Position numbers and translations under genes: made by a program. Shown one piece after another: positions 26,647 to 34,878 of a DNA stretch of 64,000 nt. Position 1 is the stretch's first letter, and each line of letters opens with the position of its first letter. Location: the NCBI RefSeq assembly GCF_003344625.1, contig NZ_QPKJ02000003.1, forward strand, positions 434,001 through 498,000, read 5' to 3'. This stretch comes from Solirubrobacter deserti. GTDB taxonomy: Bacteria > Actinomycetota > Thermoleophilia > Solirubrobacterales > Solirubrobacteraceae. The notes beneath the pieces are model-generated. The model was given only the letters and a program-made list of their open reading frames with translations, was not told where the DNA came from and made no database searches.

Positions 26647-27369
26647 ATGCGTACTGTGTTCGCCGCCGCGGCGGCGCTTCTCATCGCCGTCCCGGCGGTC
26701 GCGGAGGCCAAGGCGCCGCCTAAGTCGGTGGCGGGCGTCAAGATCAGCTGGCCCAAGCAGAGCGAGGTCTCGCCGGGCGGCGAGCTCTCCGTCAAGGTCC
26801 GTTCCGACAAGCGCCGCGCGCAGCTCGCGTTCCTCTCGGCCACGCCGGGCGCCAAGCGCGTGCTGCTGGCCCGCAAGACGCTGCGCAACGGCACCTTCAC
26901 CGTGACGGTGCCGACCGCCGCTGACGCGCGGTACGAGCTGCGGATCACGGTCGCGGGCCGTCGCTACTCGAGCACGATCAGCACGCCGTCCGCACCCGCA
27001 CCGGCCACGCCGCCGGCCCCCGCCGCAGCGACGCCGCAGGCTCCGGACTGCGCGGAGCCGTCGACGAGCGTCGAGCTGCGGTTGCAGGCGACGACCGTGG
27101 CGCCTGGCGGCCGGTTGCCCTACCAACTCGTCAACCTGAGCTCGACGTGCCACATGCACACCGGTTCCGCTTTCACGCTGGAACGCCGGCAACCGGACGG
27201 CACCTGGGCATCCGCGGAGCTGCCGTACGCCTTCACGATGGTGGGGTTCATCGTCCCGCCGCTCGGCACGTTCGACAAGGGCGTCCAGGTTCCGGCCGAC
27301 TTCGCGCCCGGGACCTACCGGGTGGTGGATTTCCAGACGGCGACGTTCGAGGTCGTCGCGCCATACTGA
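26647..27369 (+). CDS. Exported Ig-like domain protein (copy 1)
   Basis: 240 aa. Signal peptide 1-22 (RTVFAAAAALLIAVPAVAEA), an N-terminal beta-domain (VKISWPKQSEVSPGGELSVKV), a Pro/Ala/Thr linker (PSAPAPATPPAPAAATPQAP), and a C-terminal Ig-like domain: CAEPSTSVELRLQ, GRLPYQLVNLSSTCHM, FTLERRQPDGTWA, GVQVPADFAPGTYRVV. The C-terminal part matches the bacterial Ig-like pattern (Y-x-l-x-N ... L-E-R-x-x-DG-W ... PG-x-Y-R-v). Two cysteines probably form a disulfide. Extracellular, role unknown. Tandem paralogue of the next gene, four bases later. Confidence 0.82.
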   Translation: MRTVFAAAAALLIAVPAVAEAKAPPKSVAGVKISWPKQSEVSPGGELSVKVRSDKRRAQLAFLSATPGAKRVLLARKTLRNGTFTVTVPTAADARYELRITVAGRRYSSTISTPSAPAPATPPAPAAATPQAPDCAEPSTSVELRLQATTVAPGGRLPYQLVNLSSTCHMHTGSAFTLERRQPDGTWASAELPYAFTMVGFIVPPLGTFDKGVQVPADFAPGTYRVVDFQTATFEVVAPY

Positions 27370-27373
27370 GCGC

Positions 27374-28066
27374 ATGCGCGCCACGCTCATCACCGTCGTC
27401 GTCCTGCTGGCGGCGGGGATGCCTGCACACGCGGCGAGCGTCGACGTGACGTGGCCGGATCAGCGCACCTACGCGCCGGGCGACCAGATCCGGGTGGCCG
27501 TCAAGGCCGAGCGGGCCGTGCGGGTCGCCGTCGTCCGGACGACGGCGAAGGGGAAGGTGATGGCCGTCGTCAAGCGCCGCACGCTCGAGCGCGGCGCGCT
27601 GTGGACGACGCTGCCACGCGCGGGCACCTATCAGGTGCGGGTGGAGCGGCGCACGCGCACGCTCACGGTCGTCGCGCCCGACACCCCGGTCTCGTCCCCG
27701 GCCGCACCGCCGCCGAGCGCGCCGCCCGTGTTCCCGATCGACTGCATGCACGCGACGTCCCCGGCGGTCGAGGTGCGCCTCGGCGCGCCCACCGTCAGGC
27801 GCGGCGAGCAGCTGCCGTACACGATCGTGAACACCAGCGACACGTGCATCACCGGTGGTGCGAGCTACGCGCTCGAGCACCAGCGCCCGGACGGCACGTG
27901 GGCGCCGGCGCCGTGGCAGCTGCTGTTCCCGATGTACGCGGTGATGATCCCGCCGGGCGAGAAGTACGCGAAGACGGTCAGGGTGCCGGCGGACGCGCCG
28001 CTCGGCACCTACCGGTTGATCGAGAACGCCGGCTTCACGGAGCCGACGTTCGAAGTCGTCGCCTGA
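27374..28066 (+). CDS. Exported Ig-like domain protein (copy 2)
   Basis: 230 aa, the same architecture as the preceding gene: signal peptide (RATLITVVVLLAAGMPAHA), N-terminal beta-domain (VDVTWPDQRTYAPGDQIRVAVK), Pro/Ser/Ala linker, Ig-like domain (CMHATSPAVEVRLG, EQLPYTIVNTSDTCIT, YALEHQRPDGTWAPA, VRVPADAPLGTYRLIENAG). Cysteine positions are shared with copy 1. The two are clear products of tandem duplication but have diverged widely outside the conserved strands. It converges with the large regulator gene only 10 bases away. Confidence 0.82.
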   Translation: MRATLITVVVLLAAGMPAHAASVDVTWPDQRTYAPGDQIRVAVKAERAVRVAVVRTTAKGKVMAVVKRRTLERGALWTTLPRAGTYQVRVERRTRTLTVVAPDTPVSSPAAPPPSAPPVFPIDCMHATSPAVEVRLGAPTVRRGEQLPYTIVNTSDTCITGGASYALEHQRPDGTWAPAPWQLLFPMYAVMIPPGEKYAKTVRVPADAPLGTYRLIENAGFTEPTFEVVA

Positions 28067-28076
28067 CCGCCGGCTC

Positions 28077-31000
28077 TCACTTTCCCGGTCCCCCGCGGCC
28101 CGCCGTGGCCTCCAGCCACGACGCGAGCGCGTCCGCGCCGCACGCGCGCGCGAGGTCGAGCGCCCGCTCCCGCCGGCCGAGCGCCGCGTACGCCTTCGCG
28201 CGCTCGAGGCGCGCGGATGTTCCGTCGAGCATCCTCACCGCCTCGTGCAGCGCGTCCTGATCCCCGGTGACCTCGCCGAGCTGGCGCAGGCTACGCCCCA
28301 CCACCCATGGCGCGGCGCGCCGGCGTGCGAGCGCGAGCTCCTCGGCCGCGAGCCGTGACGCCGTCTGCCGATCCCCTTCTGCCGCCGCGGCCCGCGCGAG
28401 CAGACCGCGCCACGGTCCCCACAGCGGGTGCAGCTCGGCGGGACGCGTCGCGGCGAGCGCGTGGGCGATCGAGCGGGCTTGCGCCGTTTGGCCGTCCGCG
28501 AGCAGCAGCTCCGCATGGCTGATCATCCAGAAACGCTCGCCGTCCGACGGTCCCGAGCGGCCCTCACCGACGTGGCGCAGGGCCGCCCACGCCCGGTCGC
28601 GCTCGCCGCGCTCGTGCCAGGCCAGCGCGAGCAGCGCCGAGGAGTAGGCCATGTGCGCGTTGCCCGCGCTGCCGAACAACGACTCGCCCTCGATGGCTCG
28701 CTCGAGCAATTCGATCGCGCGTGGCAGGTCACCGGTCCACAGCGCGGCGAACCCGCCCCACAGGTCGACGCCGATGGCGTCCAGGACGGAGCCTCGGCGC
28801 GCCGATAGGGCGCGGATGCGTTGCCACACGGGCTCGGCGGAGGCTGGTTCGTGCAGGGCCAGCACCGTGGCGGCCTGGACGGTGAAGATTCCGCGGTCGA
28901 AGAGCGGCATCTCGTCGCCGGCGAGCGACTCGCGAGCGAGCGCCACCGCCTCCTGCGCGTCACCCAGCAGCAGCGCCACGGCGAGCGCGGTCGCCGACGT
29001 CAACGTCTTGGCACCGGGCCCGTGGGTGCGGGGGCCGGCGCGCCAGGCTCCGAGCTCGGCCAGGGACGCCTGGTCGGCGACGCCAAAGAACACGCCGACG
29101 ATCCGGATCGCGCGCAGCGCCAGGTCGAGATCGGCCTGCTCGGCTCCGAGCTCTGCCCGCGCGGCGTCGACGACGGTGACGGCCTCGGCCGGGTGCTCCA
29201 TGAACAGCAGCGTGCGCGCGAGCAGGAGCGCGGCCAGGGCGCGCTCGCGCGGGTCGGTGAGCGTGGCGTGCGCCTCGCGCAGCGCGTCGGCGGCCGGCTC
29301 GCCGCGGACGAACTCGGCCGCTGCGCCCAGCTCCAGCATCAGCTCGGCGCATCCGTCCGGCGTGGGCATCTCGGCCACCGCCCGCTGAAGCAGCGCGAGC
29401 GCCGCTTCGGGCGCTCCACGCTCGACCGCGATCCGCGCCGCTTCGCGCAGCCGCTCGACCACCCAGGCGTCGCCGCGCGGCGCCGCCAGCATCAGCTGCG
29501 CCGCCACCCGCTCGGGCGCGGCGCCCAGCTCGGCGAGCAGCCGGGCAGCCCGTGCGTGCTCGAGCTCGCGGCGAGCCGCGGGGAACTCGAGGTAGACGGC
29601 ATCGCGCACGAGCGGGTGCACGAACCCGAGCGGTCCGTCGCCGCGCAGGATCTCGGCGCGGGTGAGCGCCGCGATGCCTTCGGCCGCCGTGTCTTCTCCC
29701 GTTCCCGCCAGCGCGGCGACCTCGCCCACGTGAGGGTGCTCGCCGAGGGTCGCGATCGCACGCGCGACGTCGCCGGCGCCCCACGGCAGCCGGGCGAGCC
29801 GCAGCCGCACGGTCTTCGACACCGCCCGCGGCCCGATCGCGCGCACGGACGCGACGTCGGGGGTGCCCGGCTCGCCGGCGAGCGCGGTCAACAGCTCGCG
29901 CAGCAGCAGGGGGTTGCCGCCCGTGACCTCCAGGCAGGCGGCGGCGACCGCCGCGTCCGCACCGCCGAGCACGTCGGCGACGAGGTCGGCGGTCCCTTTC
30001 GCGCTCAGCGGGCGCGGGCGGATGGCGACCGTCGCCGGATCCTGCTCGACCTCTGCCAGCAGCAGCTCGTCGACGTCGGGCTCGCCCGTGCGAATCGCGG
30101 CGACCACGAGCACCGGAAGGCTTGTGATCCGCCGCGCGAGATAGGCGACGAACCGCAACGACGCCGTGTCGCTCCACTGCAGGTCGTCCACGCACAGCAC
30201 GAGCGGCCCGCGCGTGGCGAGCCCTGCTGTGTACTGGAACAGCGCCGCCAGCACGGCGAACACGCTCTGGCCGTGGGCGACGCCTTCGCCGCCGAAGACG
30301 GCGTGCGCCGGAGCCGGCGGCGGGTCGCCGGCGGCGACCGCCTCGAAGAGCTGGCGGACGACGCCAAAGCCGTACTCGCGCTCGAGCACCCCGGCGCGCG
30401 CGTCGAGGACGGTCGCCCCCGCGGCGAGCGCACGCTCTCGCGTCGCCGTGAGCAGCCGCGTCTTGCCGATCCCGGCGGGCCCCTCGATCGCGAGCACGCC
30501 GCCCAGGCCGGCGGCCAGGCGTCCCAGCGCGTCGCCGATCGCGGCGAGTTCCCCCTCCCGCTCGACGAGTCCGGCCGGACGCGTCGCCGGCGCAGCCGTG
30601 GGCCGAGCGAGCAGCCGCTCATGCAGCGTGCGGAGCTCCGGCCCGGGCGTGGTGCCGAGCTCTTCCCGCAGCCGCACCCGGAGCTCGTCGTAGCGGCGCA
30701 GCCCTTCCGCGCGGTTCCCGCGCACGAGGAGCGCCTCGATGAGCGCGGCGTACGCTGACTCGCGGAAGGGGGACAGGGCCACCGCGGCACGGCCTGCCTG
30801 CTCGTCGCCGGCACGGGCCAGCGCCTCGAGCGCCCGCACCCGCGCCTCCTCGAGCGCTTCGCGCGGGGATCGCAGCCAGGGCGCATCGTACTGCGGCAGC
30901 AGGCGCTCCTCGGTGAGCGCCAGGGCCTCGCGCGGCGCAGCGACGAGCGCGGCCTCGACGTCGATCCAGACCGGCACCGGGAACTGCAGGCGCACGGTCT

Positions 31001-31262
31001 CGCGGCCTTCGATGGTCGCCGGGGCGATCGCCCGGCGCACGCGCGACAGCACCGGGGCGAGGGCCGACTTGGACGGCGGCGCGGCGTCGTCGGTCCACAG
31101 GGCCTCGACCAGCTCGTCGCGGTGCACGACGCGGTCGCGGTGCAGGACGAGGTACGCGAACAGCATCCGGCCCTGGTGGCCCCGCAGCTGCGCTTCACGA
31201 CGTTCGCCGGCGAGCTCCACGCGGAGCTCGCCACACAGATGAATGCTCCAGCCGTCGCTCAC
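28077..31262 (-). CDS. Large BTAD/AAA-ATPase transcriptional regulator (AfsR/SARP-like)
   Basis: 1061 aa. Domain order: OmpR-type winged helix (1-95: GHQGRMLFAYLVLHRDRVVHRDELVEALW), bacterial transcriptional activator domain (95-215: ALSPFRESAYAALIEALLVRGNRAEGLRRYDELRVRL), AAA/STAND ATPase (230-480: Walker A GPAGIGKTRLL, Walker B LVLCVDDLQWSD), then helical TPR-like repeats to the end. SARP/AfsR-type proteins activate secondary-metabolite or stress genes in response to nucleotide-bound state. The C-terminus ends at GADALASWLEATAG where LuxR-type LAL relatives have an HTH; none is present here, so DNA binding rests on the N-terminal winged helix. GTG 31262. No obvious target gene adjacent. Confidence 0.9.
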   Translation of the reverse strand: MSDGWSIHLCGELRVELAGERREAQLRGHQGRMLFAYLVLHRDRVVHRDELVEALWTDDAAPPSKSALAPVLSRVRRAIAPATIEGRETVRLQFPVPVWIDVEAALVAAPREALALTEERLLPQYDAPWLRSPREALEEARVRALEALARAGDEQAGRAAVALSPFRESAYAALIEALLVRGNRAEGLRRYDELRVRLREELGTTPGPELRTLHERLLARPTAAPATRPAGLVEREGELAAIGDALGRLAAGLGGVLAIEGPAGIGKTRLLTATRERALAAGATVLDARAGVLEREYGFGVVRQLFEAVAAGDPPPAPAHAVFGGEGVAHGQSVFAVLAALFQYTAGLATRGPLVLCVDDLQWSDTASLRFVAYLARRITSLPVLVVAAIRTGEPDVDELLLAEVEQDPATVAIRPRPLSAKGTADLVADVLGGADAAVAAACLEVTGGNPLLLRELLTALAGEPGTPDVASVRAIGPRAVSKTVRLRLARLPWGAGDVARAIATLGEHPHVGEVAALAGTGEDTAAEGIAALTRAEILRGDGPLGFVHPLVRDAVYLEFPAARRELEHARAARLLAELGAAPERVAAQLMLAAPRGDAWVVERLREAARIAVERGAPEAALALLQRAVAEMPTPDGCAELMLELGAAAEFVRGEPAADALREAHATLTDPRERALAALLLARTLLFMEHPAEAVTVVDAARAELGAEQADLDLALRAIRIVGVFFGVADQASLAELGAWRAGPRTHGPGAKTLTSATALAVALLLGDAQEAVALARESLAGDEMPLFDRGIFTVQAATVLALHEPASAEPVWQRIRALSARRGSVLDAIGVDLWGGFAALWTGDLPRAIELLERAIEGESLFGSAGNAHMAYSSALLALAWHERGERDRAWAALRHVGEGRSGPSDGERFWMISHAELLLADGQTAQARSIAHALAATRPAELHPLWGPWRGLLARAAAAEGDRQTASRLAAEELALARRRAAPWVVGRSLRQLGEVTGDQDALHEAVRMLDGTSARLERAKAYAALGRRERALDLARACGADALASWLEATAGRGGPGK

Positions 31263-31310
31263 CGCTGGGGCACGTTAGTTCCAGCCGGGGCGGAAGCGCC
31301 GCCCCGTCCG

Positions 31311-31637
31311 CTAGGCCAGCGCGGGCTCCAGGTCGGCCTCGATGGCCTTCTTGGGCTTGGCGCCCTGGATGCGCTTCACTTCCTGCCCGTTCTTGAACAG
31401 GATCATCGTCGGGATCGCGAGCACCTGGTACTGGACCGCGGTCTGCTGGTTCTCGTCGGTGTTGAGCTTGACGATGCGCAGGTCGTCACGCTCGGACGCG
31501 ATCTGCTCGAGCGCGGGAGCGACCATGCGGCACGGCCCGCACCACGGCGCCCAGAAGTCCACCAGCACCGGCTGGTCGTTCTCGAGGACCTCAGCCTGGA
31601 AGTTGGTGTCGGAAACGTCGGTGATGTTGGCTGCCAT
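31311..31637 (-). CDS. trxA: Thioredoxin
   Basis: 108 aa, the full thioredoxin length. Active site WCGPC with Cys33 and Cys36, buried Asp27 (LVDFWAPW), cis-Pro in LAIPTMILFKNG, and KRIQGAKPKKAIEADL at the end. Cytosolic disulfide reductase. A good Shine-Dalgarno (GGAGG) lies 9 bases before the ATG, and TATACT upstream is a likely -10. It sits alone between the BTAD regulator and a SpoIIM-like gene, so it is probably monocistronic. Thioredoxin reductase is not in the window. Confidence 0.96.
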   Translation of the reverse strand: MAANITDVSDTNFQAEVLENDQPVLVDFWAPWCGPCRMVAPALEQIASERDDLRIVKLNTDENQQTAVQYQVLAIPTMILFKNGQEVKRIQGAKPKKAIEADLEPALA

Positions 31638-31666
31638 TGAAGTGGTCCTCCGGGAAGTCTCGGGTC

Positions 31667-31683
31667 GCTATAAAAAGTATAGC
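31667..31683 (-). promoter_or_regulatory. AT-rich palindrome and likely trxA promoter
   Basis: GCTATA, five bases, TATAGC: a perfect 6-bp inverted repeat across the SpoIIM-like stop codon. Read on the minus strand it contains TATACT, a near-consensus -10, giving a start about 30 bases before the trxA ATG. It could also be an operator. Confidence 0.5.
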
Positions 31684-32336
31684 GGCGTGACCCAGGTCTC
31701 GATGGTGGCCGCGAGCAGCACCAGCGGCACGGCGATCGCCGTCGTAGCGATTGTTGCCGCCAGCAGCTCATCCCATGCGCCGCGGCGGCTCGCGACCGTC
31801 CACGCGGCCAGCGGCAGGAAGACCGCGAACAGCTCCGGCAGCGCGTGCGGAAGCAGGCGCAGCAGCAGCGTGTGCGGCTCCACGCCGAGGCTCGCGGCCA
31901 GGTCGGCGGCGCCGTGCCCGAGTGCGTTGGCCTGCGTGAGCAGCGAGAAGAGCGTCGCGGCGGTGATGAATATGACCGCGAGCGGCGCCGCGTGCCGCTG
32001 CGTGCGGGTCATGCGCTCACCCGGCCGCACCCAGCCCGCCATGAAGCCGCCCACGCACGCGAGCGCGTGCAGGGCCAGCACCGTGAAGTTGCGCTGCAGG
32101 ACGATGAAGAAGTCCGCGACGGTCGCCGGCCGCGTGAAGCCGGGGTAGCTGTACGCCGTGGCGTCGAGCCGGGCCGTGTCGGCGACGTACCAAGTCGCGG
32201 CGAGCAGCAGCGCCGTCACCAGCAGCGAGCCCAGCGACCACGCCAGCAGCAGCCGCCATGGAGCGGCGTTCCAGCGGCGCAACGTGGCGCGGGTATGCGG
32301 CCAGCCCTGGACGAGGGCGAGCTCCTCAGCCTTCAT
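31668..32336 (-). CDS. SpoIIM-like (stage II sporulation protein M/DUF95) membrane protein
   Basis: 222 aa with about five hydrophobic segments (LLLAWSLGSLLVTALLLAATW; LALHALACVGGFMAGW; AAPLAVIFITAATLFSLL; LLPHALPELFAVFLPLAAW; ELLAATIATTAIAVPLVLLAATI). PHALPELFAVFLPLAAW is the conserved segment of the SpoIIM/DUF95 family, usually PHGxxEL. In Bacillus SpoIIM works with SpoIID and SpoIIP in engulfment; outside Firmicutes the family is widespread and of unknown role. A SpoIID-domain protein is encoded at the left of this window, but not linked. ATG 32336 overlaps the upstream glycosyltransferase by 11 bases. Confidence 0.8.
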   Translation of the reverse strand: MKAEELALVQGWPHTRATLRRWNAAPWRLLLAWSLGSLLVTALLLAATWYVADTARLDATAYSYPGFTRPATVADFFIVLQRNFTVLALHALACVGGFMAGWVRPGERMTRTQRHAAPLAVIFITAATLFSLLTQANALGHGAADLAASLGVEPHTLLLRLLPHALPELFAVFLPLAAWTVASRRGAWDELLAATIATTAIAVPLVLLAATIETWVTPLYFL

Positions 32337-33096
32337 TGACGAGTGGATCGGCAGATCGGGGCTCGATCTCCAGTGGCGGATACCATCGTCGCGGCCCGAA
32401 CCGCAGCGCCGGAACCCGCCACGCCGCCTCCAACGCGATGCGCGCGGACATCTTGGACTCGCCGAGCCGGCGCTCGCGGAAGCGGATCGGGACCTCGACC
32501 ACGCGCAGGCCGAGCGAGAGCACGCGGTAGGTGAGCTCCACCTGGAACGCGTACCCGTGCGCGCCCGCGCTGCCGGCGTCGATGGCCTGCAGCGCGCTCG
32601 CCCGGAAGCACTTGAAGCCGCCCGTGAGGTCGCGCACGGGCACCGACAGCACGCGACGCGCGTAGCCGCAGCCGAGCCGCGAGAGCACGCGCCGGTCCAG
32701 GCCCCAGTTCTCGATCCCGCCGCCGCTCGTGTAGCGCGAGCCGAGCACGAGGTCGGCGCCGTCGACGGCGGGCGCGACGAGCCGGGGCAGGTCCGCGGGG
32801 TCGTGCGAGAGGTCGGCGTCCATCTCCACCACGTAGCCCGCACCATGCGCCAGCGCGTGCTCGAAACCCGCCATGTACGCGCGGCCGAGCCCGGACTTGC
32901 CGGCGCGGTGCAGCACGTGCAGCGCCGCGTCCGCGCTCGCCATCTGATCCGCCAGTCGCCCGGTTCCGTCGGGCGAGTTGTCGTCCACGACGAGCACGCG
33001 GGCGGCGGGCATGGCCGCGCGGATCCCGCCGACGACCGCCTCCAGGTTGTCGGCTTCGTCGTAGGTCGGCAGGATCACCCAGACGGAGCCGTCCAT
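32326..33096 (-). CDS. Polyprenol-phosphate mannosyltransferase-like GT2 (DPM1 type)
   Basis: 256 aa GT-A glycosyltransferase of family 2, in the branch of dolichol/polyprenol-phosphate mannosyltransferases. Motifs: VILPTYDEADNLE, VVDDNSPDGTG, EMDADLSHDPADLP (the DxD metal site), the long ASGG-type acceptor strand GLDRRVLSRLGCGYARRVL, and the DPM-typical DLTGGFKCFRASAL. It has no C-terminal membrane domain, as in soluble DPM1. Likely uses GDP-mannose or UDP-glucose to load polyprenyl phosphate for cell-wall or protein glycosylation. GTG 33099 is directly before ATG 33096; a -10 is 9 bases upstream. Divergent from polX. Confidence 0.88.
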   Translation of the reverse strand: MDGSVWVILPTYDEADNLEAVVGGIRAAMPAARVLVVDDNSPDGTGRLADQMASADAALHVLHRAGKSGLGRAYMAGFEHALAHGAGYVVEMDADLSHDPADLPRLVAPAVDGADLVLGSRYTSGGGIENWGLDRRVLSRLGCGYARRVLSVPVRDLTGGFKCFRASALQAIDAGSAGAHGYAFQVELTYRVLSLGLRVVEVPIRFRERRLGESKMSARIALEAAWRVPALRFGPRRWYPPLEIEPRSADPLVNEG

Positions 33097-33107
33097 CACA
33101 GGGCGCG

Positions 33108-33114
33108 TAGGGTA
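33108..33114. promoter_or_regulatory. Overlapping divergent -10 elements (TAGGGTA)
   Basis: Plus strand TAGGGT (33108-33113) lies 10 bases before the polX ATG; minus strand TACCCT (33114-33109) lies 9 bases before the glycosyltransferase GTG. The two hexamers share five of their six positions, and both genes would be leaderless or nearly so. This is the clearest of the shared -10 sites in the window. Confidence 0.55.
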
Positions 33115-33123
33115 CAGACACGC

Positions 33124-34878
33124 ATGAAGACCAACGCCGAGATCGCTGCGGCACTGGACGAGCTGGGCGACCTGTACGAGCTCGACGGGGCCGTGTCCTA
33201 CCGCGTCATCGCCTACCGCACGGCGGCCAAGGCCGTGCGCGACTCCTCCGTCTCGATCATGGGCCTCACCCGCGAGGGCAAGGTCACGAGCGTGCCGGGA
33301 ATCGGCAAGACGCTCGAGGAGAAGCTGCGCGCGCTCGACGAGACGGGCGACATCCCGTCCGCGGTCAAGCTACGCGCCAAGTTCCCGGCCGGTCTGGTGG
33401 AGATGACCAAGCTGCCGGGCTTCGGGGCCAAGCGGGCGCGCCAGCTCCACGACGCGCTCGGCGTCGACACGCTCGAGGGCCTGCGCGCGCTCGCCGAGCA
33501 GGGCGAGGTGCGCAAGGTCAAGGGCTTCGGGCCCAAGGGCGAGGAAAATTTGCTCAAGGCGCTGGCCGCGCACGAGGAGCGCGGCGGCGAGCCCGAGCCG
33601 CGCGTCGTGCTGTCCCGCGCGCTGCCGATCGCGCTGGAGATCGCGGAGGCGCTGCGCGCGCACCCGGCCTCCGACCAGGTCGAGGTCGCGGGCTCCGCGC
33701 GCCGCTGGGGCGACTCGGTCAAGGACATCGACATCATCGCCACCGCGAGCGACGCGAAGGCGCTGGTCGACACGCTGGCCGGGCTGGAGATCGTCGAGTC
33801 GGTGTCCCAGAGCGGCGAGGCCGGCGCGCGCGCCGTCACCCACTCGGGCATGAAGGTGGACCTGAAGGTCGTCGCGCCGGACCAGTTCGGCAACGTCCTG
33901 CAGCACTTCACGGGCTCGAAGGCGCACAACGTGCAGCTGCGCGAGGCGATGGTCCGCCGCGGTCTGCACATCTCCGAGTACGGCGTGCTCGACGACGAGA
34001 CCGGCGAGACGACGCGCTGCGCGACCGAGGAGGAGGTCTACGAGCGGCTGGGCCTGCCGTGGATCCCGCCGGAGCTGCGCGAGGGGCGCGGCGAGCTCGA
34101 CGCGGCGCTCAAGGGCGAGCTCCCGCAGCTGATCACGCTCGACGACATGCGCGGCGACCTGCACTGCCACACGACGCTGTCGGACGGGCGCAACACGCTG
34201 GAGGAGATGGTCGCGGCGGCCCAGGCGCGCGGCTACGAGTACCTGGCGATCACCGACCACTCGGCCTCGCACGGGTTCGGCAACCACGTCACGCCCGAGC
34301 AGCTCGAGGCGCGCATCGACGAGATCGCGGCGCTCAACGAGCGGCTCGACGGCTTCCGCGTGCTCGCGGGCACGGAGTCCAACATCCTCCCGGACGGCAC
34401 GCTCGACTACCCGGACGAGCTGCTGGAGCGTCTGGATTGGGTGATCGGCTCCATCCACACCTCGTTCGGGATGGACGAGAGCGCGATGACCGAGCGCATG
34501 CTCACCGCGATCAATCATCCGTGGCTGGACGCGATCGGTCACCCGACCGGCCGCAAGATCGAGACCCGCCCGCCCTACTCGATCGACATGGCACGCGTGA
34601 TCGAGGCGGCCGCCGCCAACGGGACCATGATCGAGATCAACTCCGCGCCGGACCGGCGCGACATGAACGACGTCTACGCGCGCGCCGCCGCGGCCGCAGG
34701 GGTGACGATCCTGATCGACTCCGACGCCCACGGCGCCGAGACGCTCGCGAACCTGCGCTACGGCGTCGCGACCGCCCGCCGCGCCTGGCTCACGGCCGCC
34801 CAGGTCGCGAACACGCGCCCGCTCGACGAGTTCCTTCAGCTGCGCAAGCGCGGCAGGAGCTCCTCCGCGACGACCTGA
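33124..34878 (+). CDS. polX: Family X DNA polymerase with PHP exonuclease domain
   Basis: 584 aa bacterial PolX. Helix-hairpin-helix motifs near 55-115 (VPGIGKTLEEKL, LPGFGAKRARQL), the polymerase-beta catalytic motif GSARRWGDSVKDIDIIATA near 195 with its DxD acids, a third acid in HSGMKVDLKVV, and a C-terminal PHP domain from about 340 (GDLHCHTTLSDG, ITDHSASHG, GTESNIL, DAIGHPTGR, DSDAHGAE) that carries 3'-5' exonuclease and AP-endonuclease-type metal activity. Works in base excision and gap-filling repair. Standard length. Its last 43 bases overlap the convergent glycosyltransferase gene. Confidence 0.95.
   Translation: MKTNAEIAAALDELGDLYELDGAVSYRVIAYRTAAKAVRDSSVSIMGLTREGKVTSVPGIGKTLEEKLRALDETGDIPSAVKLRAKFPAGLVEMTKLPGFGAKRARQLHDALGVDTLEGLRALAEQGEVRKVKGFGPKGEENLLKALAAHEERGGEPEPRVVLSRALPIALEIAEALRAHPASDQVEVAGSARRWGDSVKDIDIIATASDAKALVDTLAGLEIVESVSQSGEAGARAVTHSGMKVDLKVVAPDQFGNVLQHFTGSKAHNVQLREAMVRRGLHISEYGVLDDETGETTRCATEEEVYERLGLPWIPPELREGRGELDAALKGELPQLITLDDMRGDLHCHTTLSDGRNTLEEMVAAAQARGYEYLAITDHSASHGFGNHVTPEQLEARIDEIAALNERLDGFRVLAGTESNILPDGTLDYPDELLERLDWVIGSIHTSFGMDESAMTERMLTAINHPWLDAIGHPTGRKIETRPPYSIDMARVIEAAAANGTMIEINSAPDRRDMNDVYARAAAAAGVTILIDSDAHGAETLANLRYGVATARRAWLTAAQVANTRPLDEFLQLRKRGRSSSATT

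Noticed and set aside
28821-30758. Plus-strand open frame of 645 codons
   Set aside because: Antisense shadow of the BTAD/ATPase gene, which has clear Walker and BTAD motifs.
31667-31683. AT-rich palindrome as a terminator of the SpoIIM-like gene
   Set aside because: Stem of 6 AU-rich pairs is too weak; a -10 for trxA explains it better.
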